From: Paludibacteraceae bacterium
GTDB lineage: Bacteria > Bacteroidota > Bacteroidia > Bacteroidales > Paludibacteraceae
DNA: 39,305 bases
Assembly (NCBI GenBank): GCA_017450435.1
Contig: JAFSTO010000007.1
Span: forward strand, 1 to 39,305
Reading direction: 5' to 3'
Within the stretch, counting starts at the first letter, position 1. Every line of letters starts with the position of its first letter. A model generated the notes under the pieces. The model searched no databases. It was not told where the DNA came from and worked only from the letters and a program-made list of their open reading frames with translations. A program made the translations under genes and the position numbers. Shown here piece by piece: positions 15,730 to 24,445 of the stretch.

Positions 15730-16713
15730 TTATTTACTCATCGGTGCTTGTGCATCCACGTCCCAGACGAGTGCTGAAGCGCCGAGGATAGCAGCGTCAG
15801 AGTCCTTGAGAGTAGAGAACAGCACCTTGATTTTGTTCTTCCAGAGCGGCATCACATTCTCATTGAGGGCTTTGACGACCGGCTCCATCAGTATATCCCC
15901 GGCCTTGGTCAGTCCGCCGAAGAGTACGATAGCCTCCGGTGCGGAGAACGCTACGAAGTCGGCAAGTTTGGTGCCAAGCAGTCTGCCGGTATATTCGAAA
16001 ATCTCCTTCGCCATGTCATCGCCTTGCATAGCAGCATCGAACACGTCCTTTGATGTTATCTCTTCCGCCGGCAGTTGCCTCAACAGCGATGCTCTGTCGG
16101 TCTTTGCGAGCCACTCCTTAGCGGTGCGTGCCACACCGTTGGCTGAAGCATACGCCTCAATGCAACCTTTCTGTCCGCATCCGCACAGACGTGCCGACTC
16201 GCCACGCTCAATCTTGGTGTGACCCAGCTCACCGGCGAAACCGTCGTGACCATACACCACTTTTCCGTCAATGACGATACCCGAACCAACGCCTGTTCCG
16301 AGGGTAATCATGATAAAGTTCTTCATTCCCTTAGCCACGCCGTATGTCATCTCGCCCATAGCCGCAGCATTAGCATCGTTAGTGATACGGCAGGGTACGT
16401 GCATGCGCTCGGCTATAAGCTCAGCAAACGGCACTATTCCCTTCCACGGGAGATTGGGTGCAAACTCAATATTTCCTGTATAGTAGTTGCCGTTAGGTGC
16501 GCCGGCACCTACGCCGCGAACCAGCTCAATGCCGCCTGCTGCGTCAACCAGTTTCATCATCTCTGCGCACAGCACATCGCAATACTCGTTGATGTCGGTG
16601 TAAAGCTGTGTCTTGATAGAAGATGAGTTAATCACATTTCCACGGGCATCCACGATGCCGAACTTTGTGTTGGTACCGCCCATGTCGATACCCAGTACAT
16701 ACGGTTTTTCCAT
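15730..16713 (-). CDS. ROK-family sugar kinase (glucokinase-like)
   Basis: A 327-residue cytoplasmic kinase of the ROK family, phosphorylating glucose or a related hexose with ATP. The N-terminal phosphate loop reads GIDMGGTNTKFG (8-19). NDANAAAMGE (112-121) supplies the catalytic Asp113. ITLGTGVGSGIV (136-147) is the second phosphate segment. GELGH (161-165) gives Glu162 and His165 for sugar binding. The ROK zinc signature CGCGQKGCIE (177-186) has Cys177, Cys179 and Cys184, with His165 as the usual fourth ligand. Length is normal. Glucokinase, N-acetylglucosamine kinase and N-acetylmannosamine kinase cannot be separated by eye. It lies 66 nt downstream of dnaB. Confidence 0.92.
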   Translation of the reverse strand: MEKPYVLGIDMGGTNTKFGIVDARGNVINSSSIKTQLYTDINEYCDVLCAEMMKLVDAAGGIELVRGVGAGAPNGNYYTGNIEFAPNLPWKGIVPFAELIAERMHVPCRITNDANAAAMGEMTYGVAKGMKNFIMITLGTGVGSGIVIDGKVVYGHDGFAGELGHTKIERGESARLCGCGQKGCIEAYASANGVARTAKEWLAKTDRASLLRQLPAEEITSKDVFDAAMQGDDMAKEIFEYTGRLLGTKLADFVAFSAPEAIVLFGGLTKAGDILMEPVVKALNENVMPLWKNKIKVLFSTLKDSDAAILGASALVWDVDAQAPMSK

Positions 16714-16740
16714 GATAGTTGTATTTTAGATGTTTTAGAT

Positions 16741-16785
16741 TGACTATAGAGACTATTGAGTTTAGTGAGACTATAGAGACTAAAA
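16741..16785. repeat. 9-bp degenerate tandem repeat at the dnaB 3' end
   Basis: Five 9-nt units of the AGACTATAG type (two perfect, three degenerate). The last unit includes the dnaB stop codon (16780-16782). The unit is closely related to the AGAGACTAG array at 33382-33552. Confidence 0.75.
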
Positions 16786-18390
16786 CGGTGTTCCGTTGCT
16801 GCCGTCATCTACTGACATGCTGTCTTGCTGTTGTCCCAGTCCGCTCAGGTTCCACTGTCTTGGCTGGCCATAAGCAGGTTCGGAGTCGCTGACGAAGTCG
16901 GGCGTTGCCACCGTCTGCTGTGGTGCGGTGACAGCATCCTGCACGCCGGGAAGGACCTCCGTGTTGCTGTTGTTCTCAAACTTAGCATATTCGCCGCGGA
17001 AGCGCAGGTTAACAGTCTTGGTAGCGCCGTTACGATGCTTGGCGATGATAATCTGCGCCTGACCGACCAGACTCTGGTCGTAGCTCTCTGATTTGGAGCC
17101 GCTGCGAAAATAATACTCAGGGCGGTGGATAAAAATAACCATATCCGCGTCCTGCTCTATAGCTCCTGACTCACGTAGGTCGCTCAGCTGCGGTTCTTTT
17201 CCTTCCACTCCCGTACCGCGTTGCTCTACCGAACGGTTGAGCTGCGAGAGCGCGATGATAGGTATATCCAGCTCCTTGGCCAGTCCTTTGAGCGAGCGCG
17301 ATATCATCGACACCTCCTGTTCACGCGAACCCGGGTTCATGCCGGCAGCGGTCATCAGCTGCAGGTAGTCGATGATAAGGCAGGATATGTTATATTGTTG
17401 CTTTAGTCGCCGTGCTTTCGAGCGCAGTTCGAAGACAGACAGTCCGGGCGTATCATCCACGTAGATAGGTGCGCCGAGCAGTGCATTGACCTTATGGTGC
17501 AGCCTGTCCCAATCGCTTTGCGAGAGGCTGCCGTTGCGTATCTTCGAACCTTCTATCTCGCATACGTTCATCATCAGACGGTTGACGAGCTGACGATTGG
17601 ACATCTCCAACGAGAACATCGCCACCGGTTGCCTGAAGTCAACGGCTATCTGCTTAGCCATTGAGAGCACAAAGGCCGTCTTACCCATCGCCGGACGGGC
17701 AGCAATGATGATAAGGTCAGACTTCTGCCAACCCGAAGTGACGGCGTCAAGGTCGGTGAAGCCAGTTCTGACACCGGTCACTGAGTCTTTGTTCTTAGAC
17801 GCTTCCCTCATCACCTTCAGAGCCTCGTCAATGACGGGATCAATCTGCGTGACGTCCTTCTTCTGTGTCTGTTTGGAAATCTCGAACAGACTGCCTTCTG
17901 CCGACTGCAGCAGTTCGTTCACATCCATCTCCTCGGAGTACGCCTTATCCTCCACATCGGCTGCAAAACGGATGAGGTCTCTTGCCAAGGCTTTCTGCGC
18001 GAGTATCTGCGCATGCCGATAGAGGTGTGCCGCCGACGCTACGCGCAACGTGAGGTCGGATATATACGCTGCCCCACCCGCTTGCTCAAGGGTGTTCATT
18101 CTCTTGAGCTGCTCCACCACGGTGAGCGCATCAATAGGCTCGTCAGCCGCGGCTATCGACTGAATAGCCTGGTAGATATAGAAGTGATGATTGTCGTAGA
18201 ACGAGTTAGGCGTAAGAATCTCACTGACCGTGCCGAAGGCATCCTTCTGTATCATTATAGCCCCCAGCACCGCCTGCTCCAGTTCGAGCGACTGCGGTGG
18301 AAGCTTGCCTATCTCGTTCGGACCGATAGTGACCGGTCCTTGCGGTCCTGTGGACCGCCTGCTTCTGTTTCCTATTGTTGTTGCCGGCAT
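16780..18390 (-). CDS. dnaB: Replicative DNA helicase DnaB
   Basis: A 536-residue hexameric helicase that unwinds DNA at the replication fork. The N-terminal domain (about 30-140) begins PPQSLELEQAVLGAIM. The RecA-like motor has Walker A ARPAMGKT (231-238), Walker B CLIIDYLQLM (337-346) and the DLRESGAIEQDAD motif (404-416) near the arginine finger. The last ~65 residues are Pro, Gln and Ser rich and probably disordered. No intein is present. The first 19 nt overlap the end of meaB, so the two are translated from one message. dnaA and dnaX lie on the other strand, about 7 kb away. Confidence 0.97.
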   Translation of the reverse strand: MPATTIGNRSRRSTGPQGPVTIGPNEIGKLPPQSLELEQAVLGAIMIQKDAFGTVSEILTPNSFYDNHHFYIYQAIQSIAAADEPIDALTVVEQLKRMNTLEQAGGAAYISDLTLRVASAAHLYRHAQILAQKALARDLIRFAADVEDKAYSEEMDVNELLQSAEGSLFEISKQTQKKDVTQIDPVIDEALKVMREASKNKDSVTGVRTGFTDLDAVTSGWQKSDLIIIAARPAMGKTAFVLSMAKQIAVDFRQPVAMFSLEMSNRQLVNRLMMNVCEIEGSKIRNGSLSQSDWDRLHHKVNALLGAPIYVDDTPGLSVFELRSKARRLKQQYNISCLIIDYLQLMTAAGMNPGSREQEVSMISRSLKGLAKELDIPIIALSQLNRSVEQRGTGVEGKEPQLSDLRESGAIEQDADMVIFIHRPEYYFRSGSKSESYDQSLVGQAQIIIAKHRNGATKTVNLRFRGEYAKFENNSNTEVLPGVQDAVTAPQQTVATPDFVSDSEPAYGQPRQWNLSGLGQQQDSMSVDDGSNGTPF

Positions 18391-19472
18391 AATGTGCTAT
18401 ATTTATCAAGCAGCTCATGTGCTGCCACGAACGATGACACTTTGTTGCCAAGCACCTGTCTCTCCGCCTCTTCTATTTCCTCTTCCATCGTCTCGTTATG
18501 ATAGAACGAGTCGAGCAGGTGCTGATTGATAGTCTCGTACATCCAGTACTTGGCCTGCCTGGTGCGGTTGCGTGTGAAGAACGTGTTTTTCTTCGTAAAC
18601 TCGATATACTTCTCCACCATGTTCCACACGTCCATCACTCCTGTATGCTCGACAGCGGAGCATGTCACGGCGTAAGGTTTCCAGCCGGACTCGGTAGGCG
18701 GGAAGAGCGCGAGTGCGTTCTTGAACTGCGTTCGTGCCACCTGCGCCTTTTCCACGTTGCTGCCGTCACACTTGTTGATGGCTATACCGTCAGCCATCTC
18801 CATTATTCCGCGTTTTATACCCTGCAGTTCGTCGCCGGTGCCTGTCACCTGCAGCAGCAGAAAGAAATCCACCATCGAGTGAGCGGCGGTTTCGGACTGC
18901 CCTACCCCCACCGTCTCCACTAAGACAGTGTTGTATCCTGCGGCCTCGCACAGCACTATCGTCTCTCTGGTCTTTCTCGCCACGCCTCCCAGTGAGCCGG
19001 CGGACGGACTGGGTCGGATGAAAGCGCCGTCAGTGGCGGAGAGCTCCTGCATACGTGTCTTGTCGCCGAGTATGGAGCCGCGCGAGCGTTCCGATGACGG
19101 GTCGATAGCCAGCACCGCTAATTTTTGTCCCGCCTTGCAAAGCTCGGTGCCAAGCGCTTCGATAAAAGTGCTCTTTCCGGCGCCGGGCACGCCGGTAATG
19201 CCCACTCGAACCGAGTTGCCCGAGTGAGGCAGACACTGCTCTATCACCTTCTGTGCTATAAGCTGGTCGGCAGGCAGGTTGCTCTCCACGAGAGTGACCG
19301 CCTGAGCCAGTATAGTCATATCACCACGCAAAATGCCGGCTACATAATAGTCGGCATCTCTGCGCGGAGTGCGTTTCTTGGGTTTGAAATACGGATTGAC
19401 CGTCGGCAGACGGTCAACACCGGCATTCACCGTCAAACCCTCATATTGTTCATCATTCTCAGGATGTTGCAT
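18372..19472 (-). CDS. meaB: Methylmalonyl-CoA mutase-associated GTPase MeaB
   Basis: A 366-residue G3E-type P-loop GTPase that protects and loads the B12 cofactor of methylmalonyl-CoA mutase in the propionate/succinate pathway. Walker A is GVPGAGKS (94-101), followed by AIDPSSERSRGSILGDKTRM (122-141), ETVGVGQSE (about 186-194) and the guanine-specificity motif NKCD (233-236). The open frame extends upstream to 19619, but those codons cover the REP at 19531-19558 and the end of the DUF1573 gene; MQHPENDEQYEG at 19472 is the likely start. The mutase genes are not in this window. The stop overlaps the dnaB start. Confidence 0.93.
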   Translation of the reverse strand: MQHPENDEQYEGLTVNAGVDRLPTVNPYFKPKKRTPRRDADYYVAGILRGDMTILAQAVTLVESNLPADQLIAQKVIEQCLPHSGNSVRVGITGVPGAGKSTFIEALGTELCKAGQKLAVLAIDPSSERSRGSILGDKTRMQELSATDGAFIRPSPSAGSLGGVARKTRETIVLCEAAGYNTVLVETVGVGQSETAAHSMVDFFLLLQVTGTGDELQGIKRGIMEMADGIAINKCDGSNVEKAQVARTQFKNALALFPPTESGWKPYAVTCSAVEHTGVMDVWNMVEKYIEFTKKNTFFTRNRTRQAKYWMYETINQHLLDSFYHNETMEEEIEEAERQVLGNKVSSFVAAHELLDKYSTLCRQQQ

Positions 19473-19530
19473 TGTTGAGAAAAGGATGCTTTTATTGTCG
19501 TTGTTTGGGGACCTCAGGTGCTTTTTTTTG

Positions 19531-19558
19531 AGAGACGGTAAAGTAATACCGTCTCTAC
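19531..19558 (-). repeat. REP palindrome 4, upstream of meaB
   Basis: AGAGACGGTA (19531-19540) and TACCGTCTCT (19547-19556) form a perfect 10-bp stem with a 6-nt loop. CTAC at 19555-19558 is GTAG on the minus strand. Read on the minus strand it matches REP 2 including the following A-tract. It lies between the DUF1573 stop and the meaB start. Confidence 0.85.
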
Positions 19559-19600
19559 CCGTAGCGGGGCATCGCGGGCAGAGAGGTTGGCCTTCCTGTC

Positions 19601-20698
19601 TTACTCGGCGATGGTCCAATTGACGTGAATCAGCTTCTTCGGGTTCTTCGGGTCGTTGGTAATAAGGGTTATAGAGCGGTGATATGCGCCTGCCTTCAAC
19701 GGGTTGCCGTTCAGCTTACCGTCCATCTCAATAACCAACGCGCCCTTCTTTCCTGATTTGAGCGACTGTTTGTTTGCAGAAACGCGGAAGAATTCAGTGG
19801 CATTATTCACCACGGCACGAACCAGAAGCGGGTCAGCCCCCACGTTGGCGAAGCTGATGTTGTGTTTCGCCTTCTTGCCGGGCACAATAGTGCCCAGGTC
19901 CACGGTCTCAGCCACCTCCACTATAGGAGCGTTCTGACGCTGCTCAGGAGTGAGAGCAGAGAAGTCTTCATCCACATTGGCGGAGATAGTGAGCTTGAAC
20001 TCGTCAGTGAGCTGACGCTTGCCGTTGACGATGACGTATGCCTCGTACTGCAACGGACCATACTGCTTAGGTCCTTCAGCCGACAGATAAACCTCTATCT
20101 GACCTGTCTCACCTTTCTTCAGAGTAGGCAGCGACACACGCACCAGAATCGGGTCTTCCTCATTGCGCACAACATCAACGGTTACATCACCATCGGTGAG
20201 GTTGGCATACTCAATGGTCTTCACTTGCTGCTTGCCATGCATCACATGACCGAAGTTGACGGAGTGTGAGGCGATAGAAAGGTCACCCATCTTGACCGGA
20301 TATTTAGCTACGGGCTTAGCCTGCTTAGGAATAACCTCACCCTTGATAAACACCTTCTTCGTAGGCTCGGTGGCATTGGAAGTGATGGTTATCGTCTTCT
20401 GGAAACGCCCCGGACGTCCGTTGGGGTTATAGGTGACGGTGATGTTTCCCGTCTGCCCCGGCTCCACCGGAGTCTTGGTCCATGTAGGAGTGGTGCAACC
20501 GCAGGAGGCACGCACGTTGGTCAGTACCAGCGGCTCCATACCTTCGTTCTTGAATTCAAAGACGGTAGATACGCGGCCGTCAGCTTCATTGATTTTACCA
20601 AAATCATGCTCAGTCTTTGTGAAGGTTATCACCGGCTGCTGAGCAAACACTGCACAAGTCATTGCGAGCAGTGCGCCGAGAAAGAGATTACGTTTCAT
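19601..20698 (-). CDS. Secreted DUF1573 domain protein
   Basis: A 365-residue exported protein. The signal peptide runs to about residue 19 (CAVFA, then QQPV). A first DUF1573/ASH-like beta domain covers ~21-115, with HDFGKINEADG, VRASCGCTTP (Cys66 and Cys68) and VTYNPNGRPGRF. Two more similar beta domains follow (~135-235: SHSVNFGHVMHGKQQVKTI; ~255-365: VDLGTIVPGKKAKHNISF), each with the 'FG.. G' spacing. DUF1573 proteins are common in Bacteroidota; function is unknown, and protein binding in the periplasm is plausible. The gene is 137 nt downstream of rel. A TATCTTTT at 20777-20784 on the minus strand is only a weak -7 candidate and lacks a -33 partner. Confidence 0.85.
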   Translation of the reverse strand: MKRNLFLGALLAMTCAVFAQQPVITFTKTEHDFGKINEADGRVSTVFEFKNEGMEPLVLTNVRASCGCTTPTWTKTPVEPGQTGNITVTYNPNGRPGRFQKTITITSNATEPTKKVFIKGEVIPKQAKPVAKYPVKMGDLSIASHSVNFGHVMHGKQQVKTIEYANLTDGDVTVDVVRNEEDPILVRVSLPTLKKGETGQIEVYLSAEGPKQYGPLQYEAYVIVNGKRQLTDEFKLTISANVDEDFSALTPEQRQNAPIVEVAETVDLGTIVPGKKAKHNISFANVGADPLLVRAVVNNATEFFRVSANKQSLKSGKKGALVIEMDGKLNGNPLKAGAYHRSITLITNDPKNPKKLIHVNWTIAE

Positions 20699-20835
20699 CG
20701 TTATGTATAAAAAATTATTGATTTGATATATCTGTCGGGAAGACCCTACTTCGTATGTCGTGCAAACTCTGTGCCAAAAAGATAACGATACTTATAAAAA
20801 TCAGCTTAACGCACGTTTTATAGGAAACAGTCCGA

Positions 20836-22836
20836 TTAATTAACGCGCTCAATATTCTTTATTTCTTTAATATTTCCGAGTTGTCGGAACAATGTATCCA
20901 GTTCCATCACCCCGTGCACCTGCAATTCGAGCGTGCCGGAGAACAATCCGTCCTTGGCGGTAACGTGTATGTCTGTGATGTTGATATGGAAACTCTCCGT
21001 AATGGTATAAAGCATCTGTATCACGACGCCTATCTTGTCTATACCTTCCAGTTTGATTGTCTGTGCATAGGTGTTGGCACCTGCCGTATCCCACGTGACG
21101 GCAATCAGTCCTTTGCCGTAGTGCGTCTTTTGCAACTTGGCTTCGGGGCAGTCAATCTTATGCACCATAATACGCCCTGAGTCATCGCGATATGCCAACA
21201 CCTCGTCGCCCGGTATAGGATGGCAACATGGGGCGAGGTGGTAAAGCACGTTGATATTGTCGTCGGTGAGGGTGATGTTCTTCTGCTTGGCAGCCAGCTC
21301 CGTCTTTCTATCCATCTCCACCTCGGCTATCTCGTCTGATAGGACGCCTTGCTTCTTCAGGTACTTCTTCACCTTGTCCTGCGCTTTGGCTGTGGTGAGC
21401 CACTCAAGCCACTGAAGCGTAGGGTGCTGGGTGTGCGAAGTAAGTATCTCCACTTGGTCGCCGCCACAGAGCTGGTAGTTAAGCGGTTGCAGACGGTGGT
21501 TGACCTTGGCACCGATGCAGTGCTCACCCAGTTCGGAGTGAAGCAGATAGGCAAAATCCAGCACCGTAGCCCCTTGTGGCATGGTCTTAATGTCGCCCTG
21601 CGGAGTAAAGACAAACACCTCGTCAGCGAAGAGGTTGAGCTTGAACGTATCAAGGAAATCAATAGCGTTAGGCGAAGGGTTCTGCAGCGTCTCGCGGATA
21701 GTGCGAATCCACTTGTCGAGCTCCGTCTCGTCGTCCTCCATGCCGGTCTTGTACCTCCAGTGCGCCGCCAGACCTTTCTCCGCTATCTCGTGCATACGTC
21801 TTGTGCGAATCTGCACCTCAATCCACTGTCCCTCATTGCCCATCACTGTGACGTGCAGAGCCTCGTAGCCGTTCGCTTTCGGAGTGGATATCCAGTCACG
21901 AATACGCTCAGGGTGAGGCTTATACATCTCCGTCAGCGCCGAGTAAATCATCCAGCATTGGTCCTTCTCGGATATATCCATCTTCGGGTCGAAGATAATA
22001 CGGACTGCCAGCAGGTCATACACTTCCTCGAAAGGTACATGTTTGGTGGTCATCTTCTTCCAGATGGAATAAACCGACTTGATACGGGCGTGAATGTCGA
22101 ATGTATATCCCATCATCTCAAGTTTGTCGCGTATAGGTGCCGCGAACTGTTCGAAGATTTGCATCTGGTCCTCGCGTACCTTGCTCAGCTTGAGCGATAT
22201 GTCTCGATAGGTATCGGGGTGCTCATACTTGAATGAGAGGTCTTCCAGCTCGGTCTTGATAGGGAACAGTCCGAGGCGGTGAGCCAAAGGTGCGTATATA
22301 TACTGCGTCTCTCCGGCAATCTTATACTGTTTCTCAGGCGGTTGCGCTTGCAGCGTACGCATGTTGTGCAGCCTGTCGGCAATCTTTATAAGCACCACTC
22401 TCACGTCCTCCGACATGGTAAGCAGCAGTTTGCGGAAATTCTCCGCCTGCAGCGAAGCCTGCTGTCCGAACACTCCGCCGCTGATTTTCGTCAGGCCGTC
22501 AACGATAGAAGCAATCTTATGTCCGAAGCGCGCTTCTATATCCTCCACAGTGTAATCGGTATCTTCCACCACATCATGCAGCAGTGCAGCACATATCGAA
22601 GTCGAACCCAGCCCAATCTCTCCCACTACTATACGTGCCACAGCAAGAGGGTGCATGATATACGGCTCGCCGGAACGGCGGCGGATACCGGCATGGGCAG
22701 CCTTGGCAAACTCGAAAGCTTGCGTGATAAGCTCCACCTTCTGGCGGTGGGGTGTCTTACGATAATCGTCCAACAAGCGTTCGAACTCCGCTTGTATCAT
22801 CTCGTCTTCTTTCTGGTTGATGTTTTCCGGTTGCAC
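20836..22836 (-). CDS. rel: RelA/SpoT-type (p)ppGpp synthetase/hydrolase
   Basis: A 666-residue bifunctional stringent-response enzyme. The HD hydrolase is intact: His62 in MHPLAVAR, LLHDVVEDT (86-94) with the His87-Asp88 pair, and ADRLHNMRTL (153-162). The synthetase domain follows (about 240-365), with ARIKSVYSIWKKM, DLLAVRIIF and EVQIRT (340-345), so both activities are expected. TGS is at ~405-466, the conserved-cysteine region HLAPCCHPIPGDEV at 533-546, and the ACT/RRM region at ~590-666. Length is slightly short for the family, but no domain is missing. Its promoter at 23037-23068 implies a leader of ~190 nt that contains the heptamer array and REP 5. It is the first gene of the long minus-strand run. 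Confidence 0.96.
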   Translation of the reverse strand: MQPENINQKEDEMIQAEFERLLDDYRKTPHRQKVELITQAFEFAKAAHAGIRRRSGEPYIMHPLAVARIVVGEIGLGSTSICAALLHDVVEDTDYTVEDIEARFGHKIASIVDGLTKISGGVFGQQASLQAENFRKLLLTMSEDVRVVLIKIADRLHNMRTLQAQPPEKQYKIAGETQYIYAPLAHRLGLFPIKTELEDLSFKYEHPDTYRDISLKLSKVREDQMQIFEQFAAPIRDKLEMMGYTFDIHARIKSVYSIWKKMTTKHVPFEEVYDLLAVRIIFDPKMDISEKDQCWMIYSALTEMYKPHPERIRDWISTPKANGYEALHVTVMGNEGQWIEVQIRTRRMHEIAEKGLAAHWRYKTGMEDDETELDKWIRTIRETLQNPSPNAIDFLDTFKLNLFADEVFVFTPQGDIKTMPQGATVLDFAYLLHSELGEHCIGAKVNHRLQPLNYQLCGGDQVEILTSHTQHPTLQWLEWLTTAKAQDKVKKYLKKQGVLSDEIAEVEMDRKTELAAKQKNITLTDDNINVLYHLAPCCHPIPGDEVLAYRDDSGRIMVHKIDCPEAKLQKTHYGKGLIAVTWDTAGANTYAQTIKLEGIDKIGVVIQMLYTITESFHINITDIHVTAKDGLFSGTLELQVHGVMELDTLFRQLGNIKEIKNIERVN

Positions 22837-22887
22837 GGTTCTATATCGTTGTTTTTTGATTGTCTTAAGTTGATTGTCTTAAGTTTG

Positions 22888-22914
22888 AGAGACGGTAAAA
22901 AATACCGTCTCTAC
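22888..22914 (-). repeat. REP palindrome 5, in the rel leader
   Basis: AGAGACGGTA (22888-22897) and TACCGTCTCT (22903-22912) form a perfect 10-bp stem with a 5-nt loop; CTAC at 22911-22914 is GTAG on the minus strand. It lies about 50 nt upstream of the rel start codon. Confidence 0.85.
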
Positions 22915-22928
22915 ACTTGGGCGATAAC

Positions 22929-23006
22929 GTACTTGGTACATGGTACTTGGTACATGGTACTTGGTACATGGTACTTGGTACTTGGTACTTGGTCACTTGG
23001 TACTTA
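22929..23006. repeat. Heptamer tandem repeat in the rel leader
   Basis: About 11 units of 7 nt: GTACTTG alternating with GTACATG three times, then GTACTTG three times, one 8-nt unit with an added C, and a final GTACTTA. GTAC is self-complementary, so the transcript could fold in several registers. It lies between the rel promoter and REP 5. The whole gap 22837-23160 holds, in order, REP 5, this array and two divergent promoters; I see no gene in it. Confidence 0.95.
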
Positions 23007-23036
23007 CGGCAGGCACATTCTGCGGCAAATAGCGCA

Positions 23037-23068
23037 CAAAGATAGTTATTTTTTCTTAGCCTGACAAA
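23037..23068 (-). promoter_or_regulatory. Bacteroidota-type promoter for rel
   Basis: On the minus strand: TTTG (-33, 23065-23068), 20-nt spacer, TATCTTTG (-7, 23037-23044). A full match to the consensus. Confidence 0.8.
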
Positions 23069-23103
23069 AACAATCGTTTTTTTTATAAATAAAAAAGAAA
23101 ATC

Positions 23104-23135
23104 CTTGCATACATAAAAAAAATTAGTTACTTTTG
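23104..23135 (+). promoter_or_regulatory. Bacteroidota-type promoter for the amidase-dnaA-dnaX run
   Basis: On the plus strand: CTTG (-33, 23104-23107), 20-nt spacer of mostly A/T, TACTTTTG (-7, 23128-23135). The start codon at 23161 is close behind, giving a very short leader. Back to back with the rel promoter. Confidence 0.8.
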
Positions 23136-23160
23136 CACACTAAACTTATCATGGCAAGAT

Positions 23161-24405
23161 ATGCGAAAATTCATCAACTCCATCATTTGCGTATTCAGCA
23201 GTGTAATGTTGCTCTTTCCTTTGTCAGCATCGGCTTGGCAGTCCGGTGCGGGCAAAAGTGTCGCCAAACCCTTCACGGTGGTTATTGACGCAGGTCACGG
23301 CGGTCATGATGCCGGTGCGGTGGGAAAGATTGCCAAAGAGAAAGACCTTAATCTGGCCGTGTCGAAACTGGTAGGCGAACTGATAGCCACGGGGCACCCC
23401 GACGTAAAGGTCGTTTACACACGCAAGACCGATGTGTTTCTCACATTGCAGCAGCGTGCCGACATCGTCAACAAGAACAACGCCGACCTCTTCATCTGCA
23501 TCCACACCAACGCCGCGGAGAACCGCAACGTATCCGGCGCAGAGACGTTTGTGTTAGGTATAGACAAGATGCAATCAAACCTTGACGTGGCGATGCGCGA
23601 GAACGCCGTCATCATGATGGAGGACAACTATGAGACCACATACGAGGGTTTTGACCCCACATCGGTTGACTCGTACATAATGTTCGAACTGATGCAGGAC
23701 CAGTATATCGACCGCAGTCTGCAGTTCGCCACCCTTGTCCAGCAGGAGTTTTCCGGCAGTTTGCAGCGTGCCGACCGCGGGGTGAGACAAGCAGGGTTCT
23801 GGGTGTTGCACAAGTCCGCCTGTCCGAGCGTACTGATAGAGATGGGCTTCATCTCCAACCGCGAAGAGGAGCGTTATCTCGCCTCGCAGAAAGGCAAGGA
23901 CGACATAGCCAACGCAATCTACGACGCTTTCACATCCTACAAAGCAGCATACGACAAGCGACACGGCAAAGAGGTGACCGCAGCAGAACGGCCAAAACGC
24001 AAAGCGGCTGACGAACAAGAGCTGACGCAAACGCCGCAAAGAGAAGAGACACCTACTCCGGCTGTACAACCTGCAAAAAAGACACAAACGGCACAAACCG
24101 ACAAAAAGACCACTCCTGCACAGACCGACAAAAAGACACAAGCAGCTAAACCTGTATATCGGATTCAGATATTCACCACAACAACCGAGCTCAAGAAGAA
24201 CGACCCTACCTTCAAAGGGCTGAAAAACTGCCGCTACACCAAAGACGGCAAGTATTATAAATACACCTACGGCGAAGAGACTGACTACCAAACCATAGCC
24301 GACATACAGAAGCAACTCAAAGCAAAGTTCAAAGATTGCTTCATAGTGGCGTTCCTGAACGGAAAACAAATAACAGTGAAGGAAGCAAGGCAATTGACGA
24401 AGTGA
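23161..24405 (+). CDS. N-acetylmuramoyl-L-alanine amidase (Amidase_3) with SPOR-like C-terminus
   Basis: A 414-residue exported peptidoglycan amidase that cleaves the MurNAc to L-Ala bond, for example during cell separation. The signal peptide covers about 1-25 (ends SASAW). The Amidase_3 domain (~37-262) has the zinc ligands in VIDAGHGGHD (His46), KEKDLNL (Glu60) and FICIHTNAA (His115), and the catalytic Glu227 in VLIEMGFISN. A Thr/Gln/Lys-rich linker (~265-332) contains repeated AQTDKK. The C-terminal 333-410 (VYRIQIFTTTTELKKND, then KYTYGE) looks like a SPOR domain, which binds denuded glycan at the septum. The start at 23161 is preferred to the out-of-frame ATG at 23151. It is the first gene of a seven-gene plus-strand run. 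Confidence 0.93.
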   Translation: MRKFINSIICVFSSVMLLFPLSASAWQSGAGKSVAKPFTVVIDAGHGGHDAGAVGKIAKEKDLNLAVSKLVGELIATGHPDVKVVYTRKTDVFLTLQQRADIVNKNNADLFICIHTNAAENRNVSGAETFVLGIDKMQSNLDVAMRENAVIMMEDNYETTYEGFDPTSVDSYIMFELMQDQYIDRSLQFATLVQQEFSGSLQRADRGVRQAGFWVLHKSACPSVLIEMGFISNREEERYLASQKGKDDIANAIYDAFTSYKAAYDKRHGKEVTAAERPKRKAADEQELTQTPQREETPTPAVQPAKKTQTAQTDKKTTPAQTDKKTQAAKPVYRIQIFTTTTELKKNDPTFKGLKNCRYTKDGKYYKYTYGEETDYQTIADIQKQLKAKFKDCFIVAFLNGKQITVKEARQLTK

Positions 24406-24445
24406 GTACTAAGTACAAAGGGACTAAGCGAAATAATTTAAGACA

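Noticed and set aside
19473-19619. N-terminal extension of the meaB frame
   Set aside because: It runs through REP 4 and into the DUF1573 coding end; the start at 19472 is more plausible.
20777-20784. Possible -7 box (TATCTTTT, minus strand) before the DUF1573 gene
   Set aside because: One mismatch in the -7 box and no acceptable -33 box at the right distance.
22929-23006. Heptamer array considered as a CRISPR-like or iteron array
   Set aside because: There are no spacers between units and no replication-initiator binding pattern beyond simple tandem repetition.
22837-23160. Possible origin of replication in the divergent AT-rich region near dnaA
   Set aside because: The region has an A/T-rich stretch and tandem repeats, but no DnaA-box-like sites. 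The repeats are explained better as a microsatellite. A genome-wide GC-skew plot would be needed.
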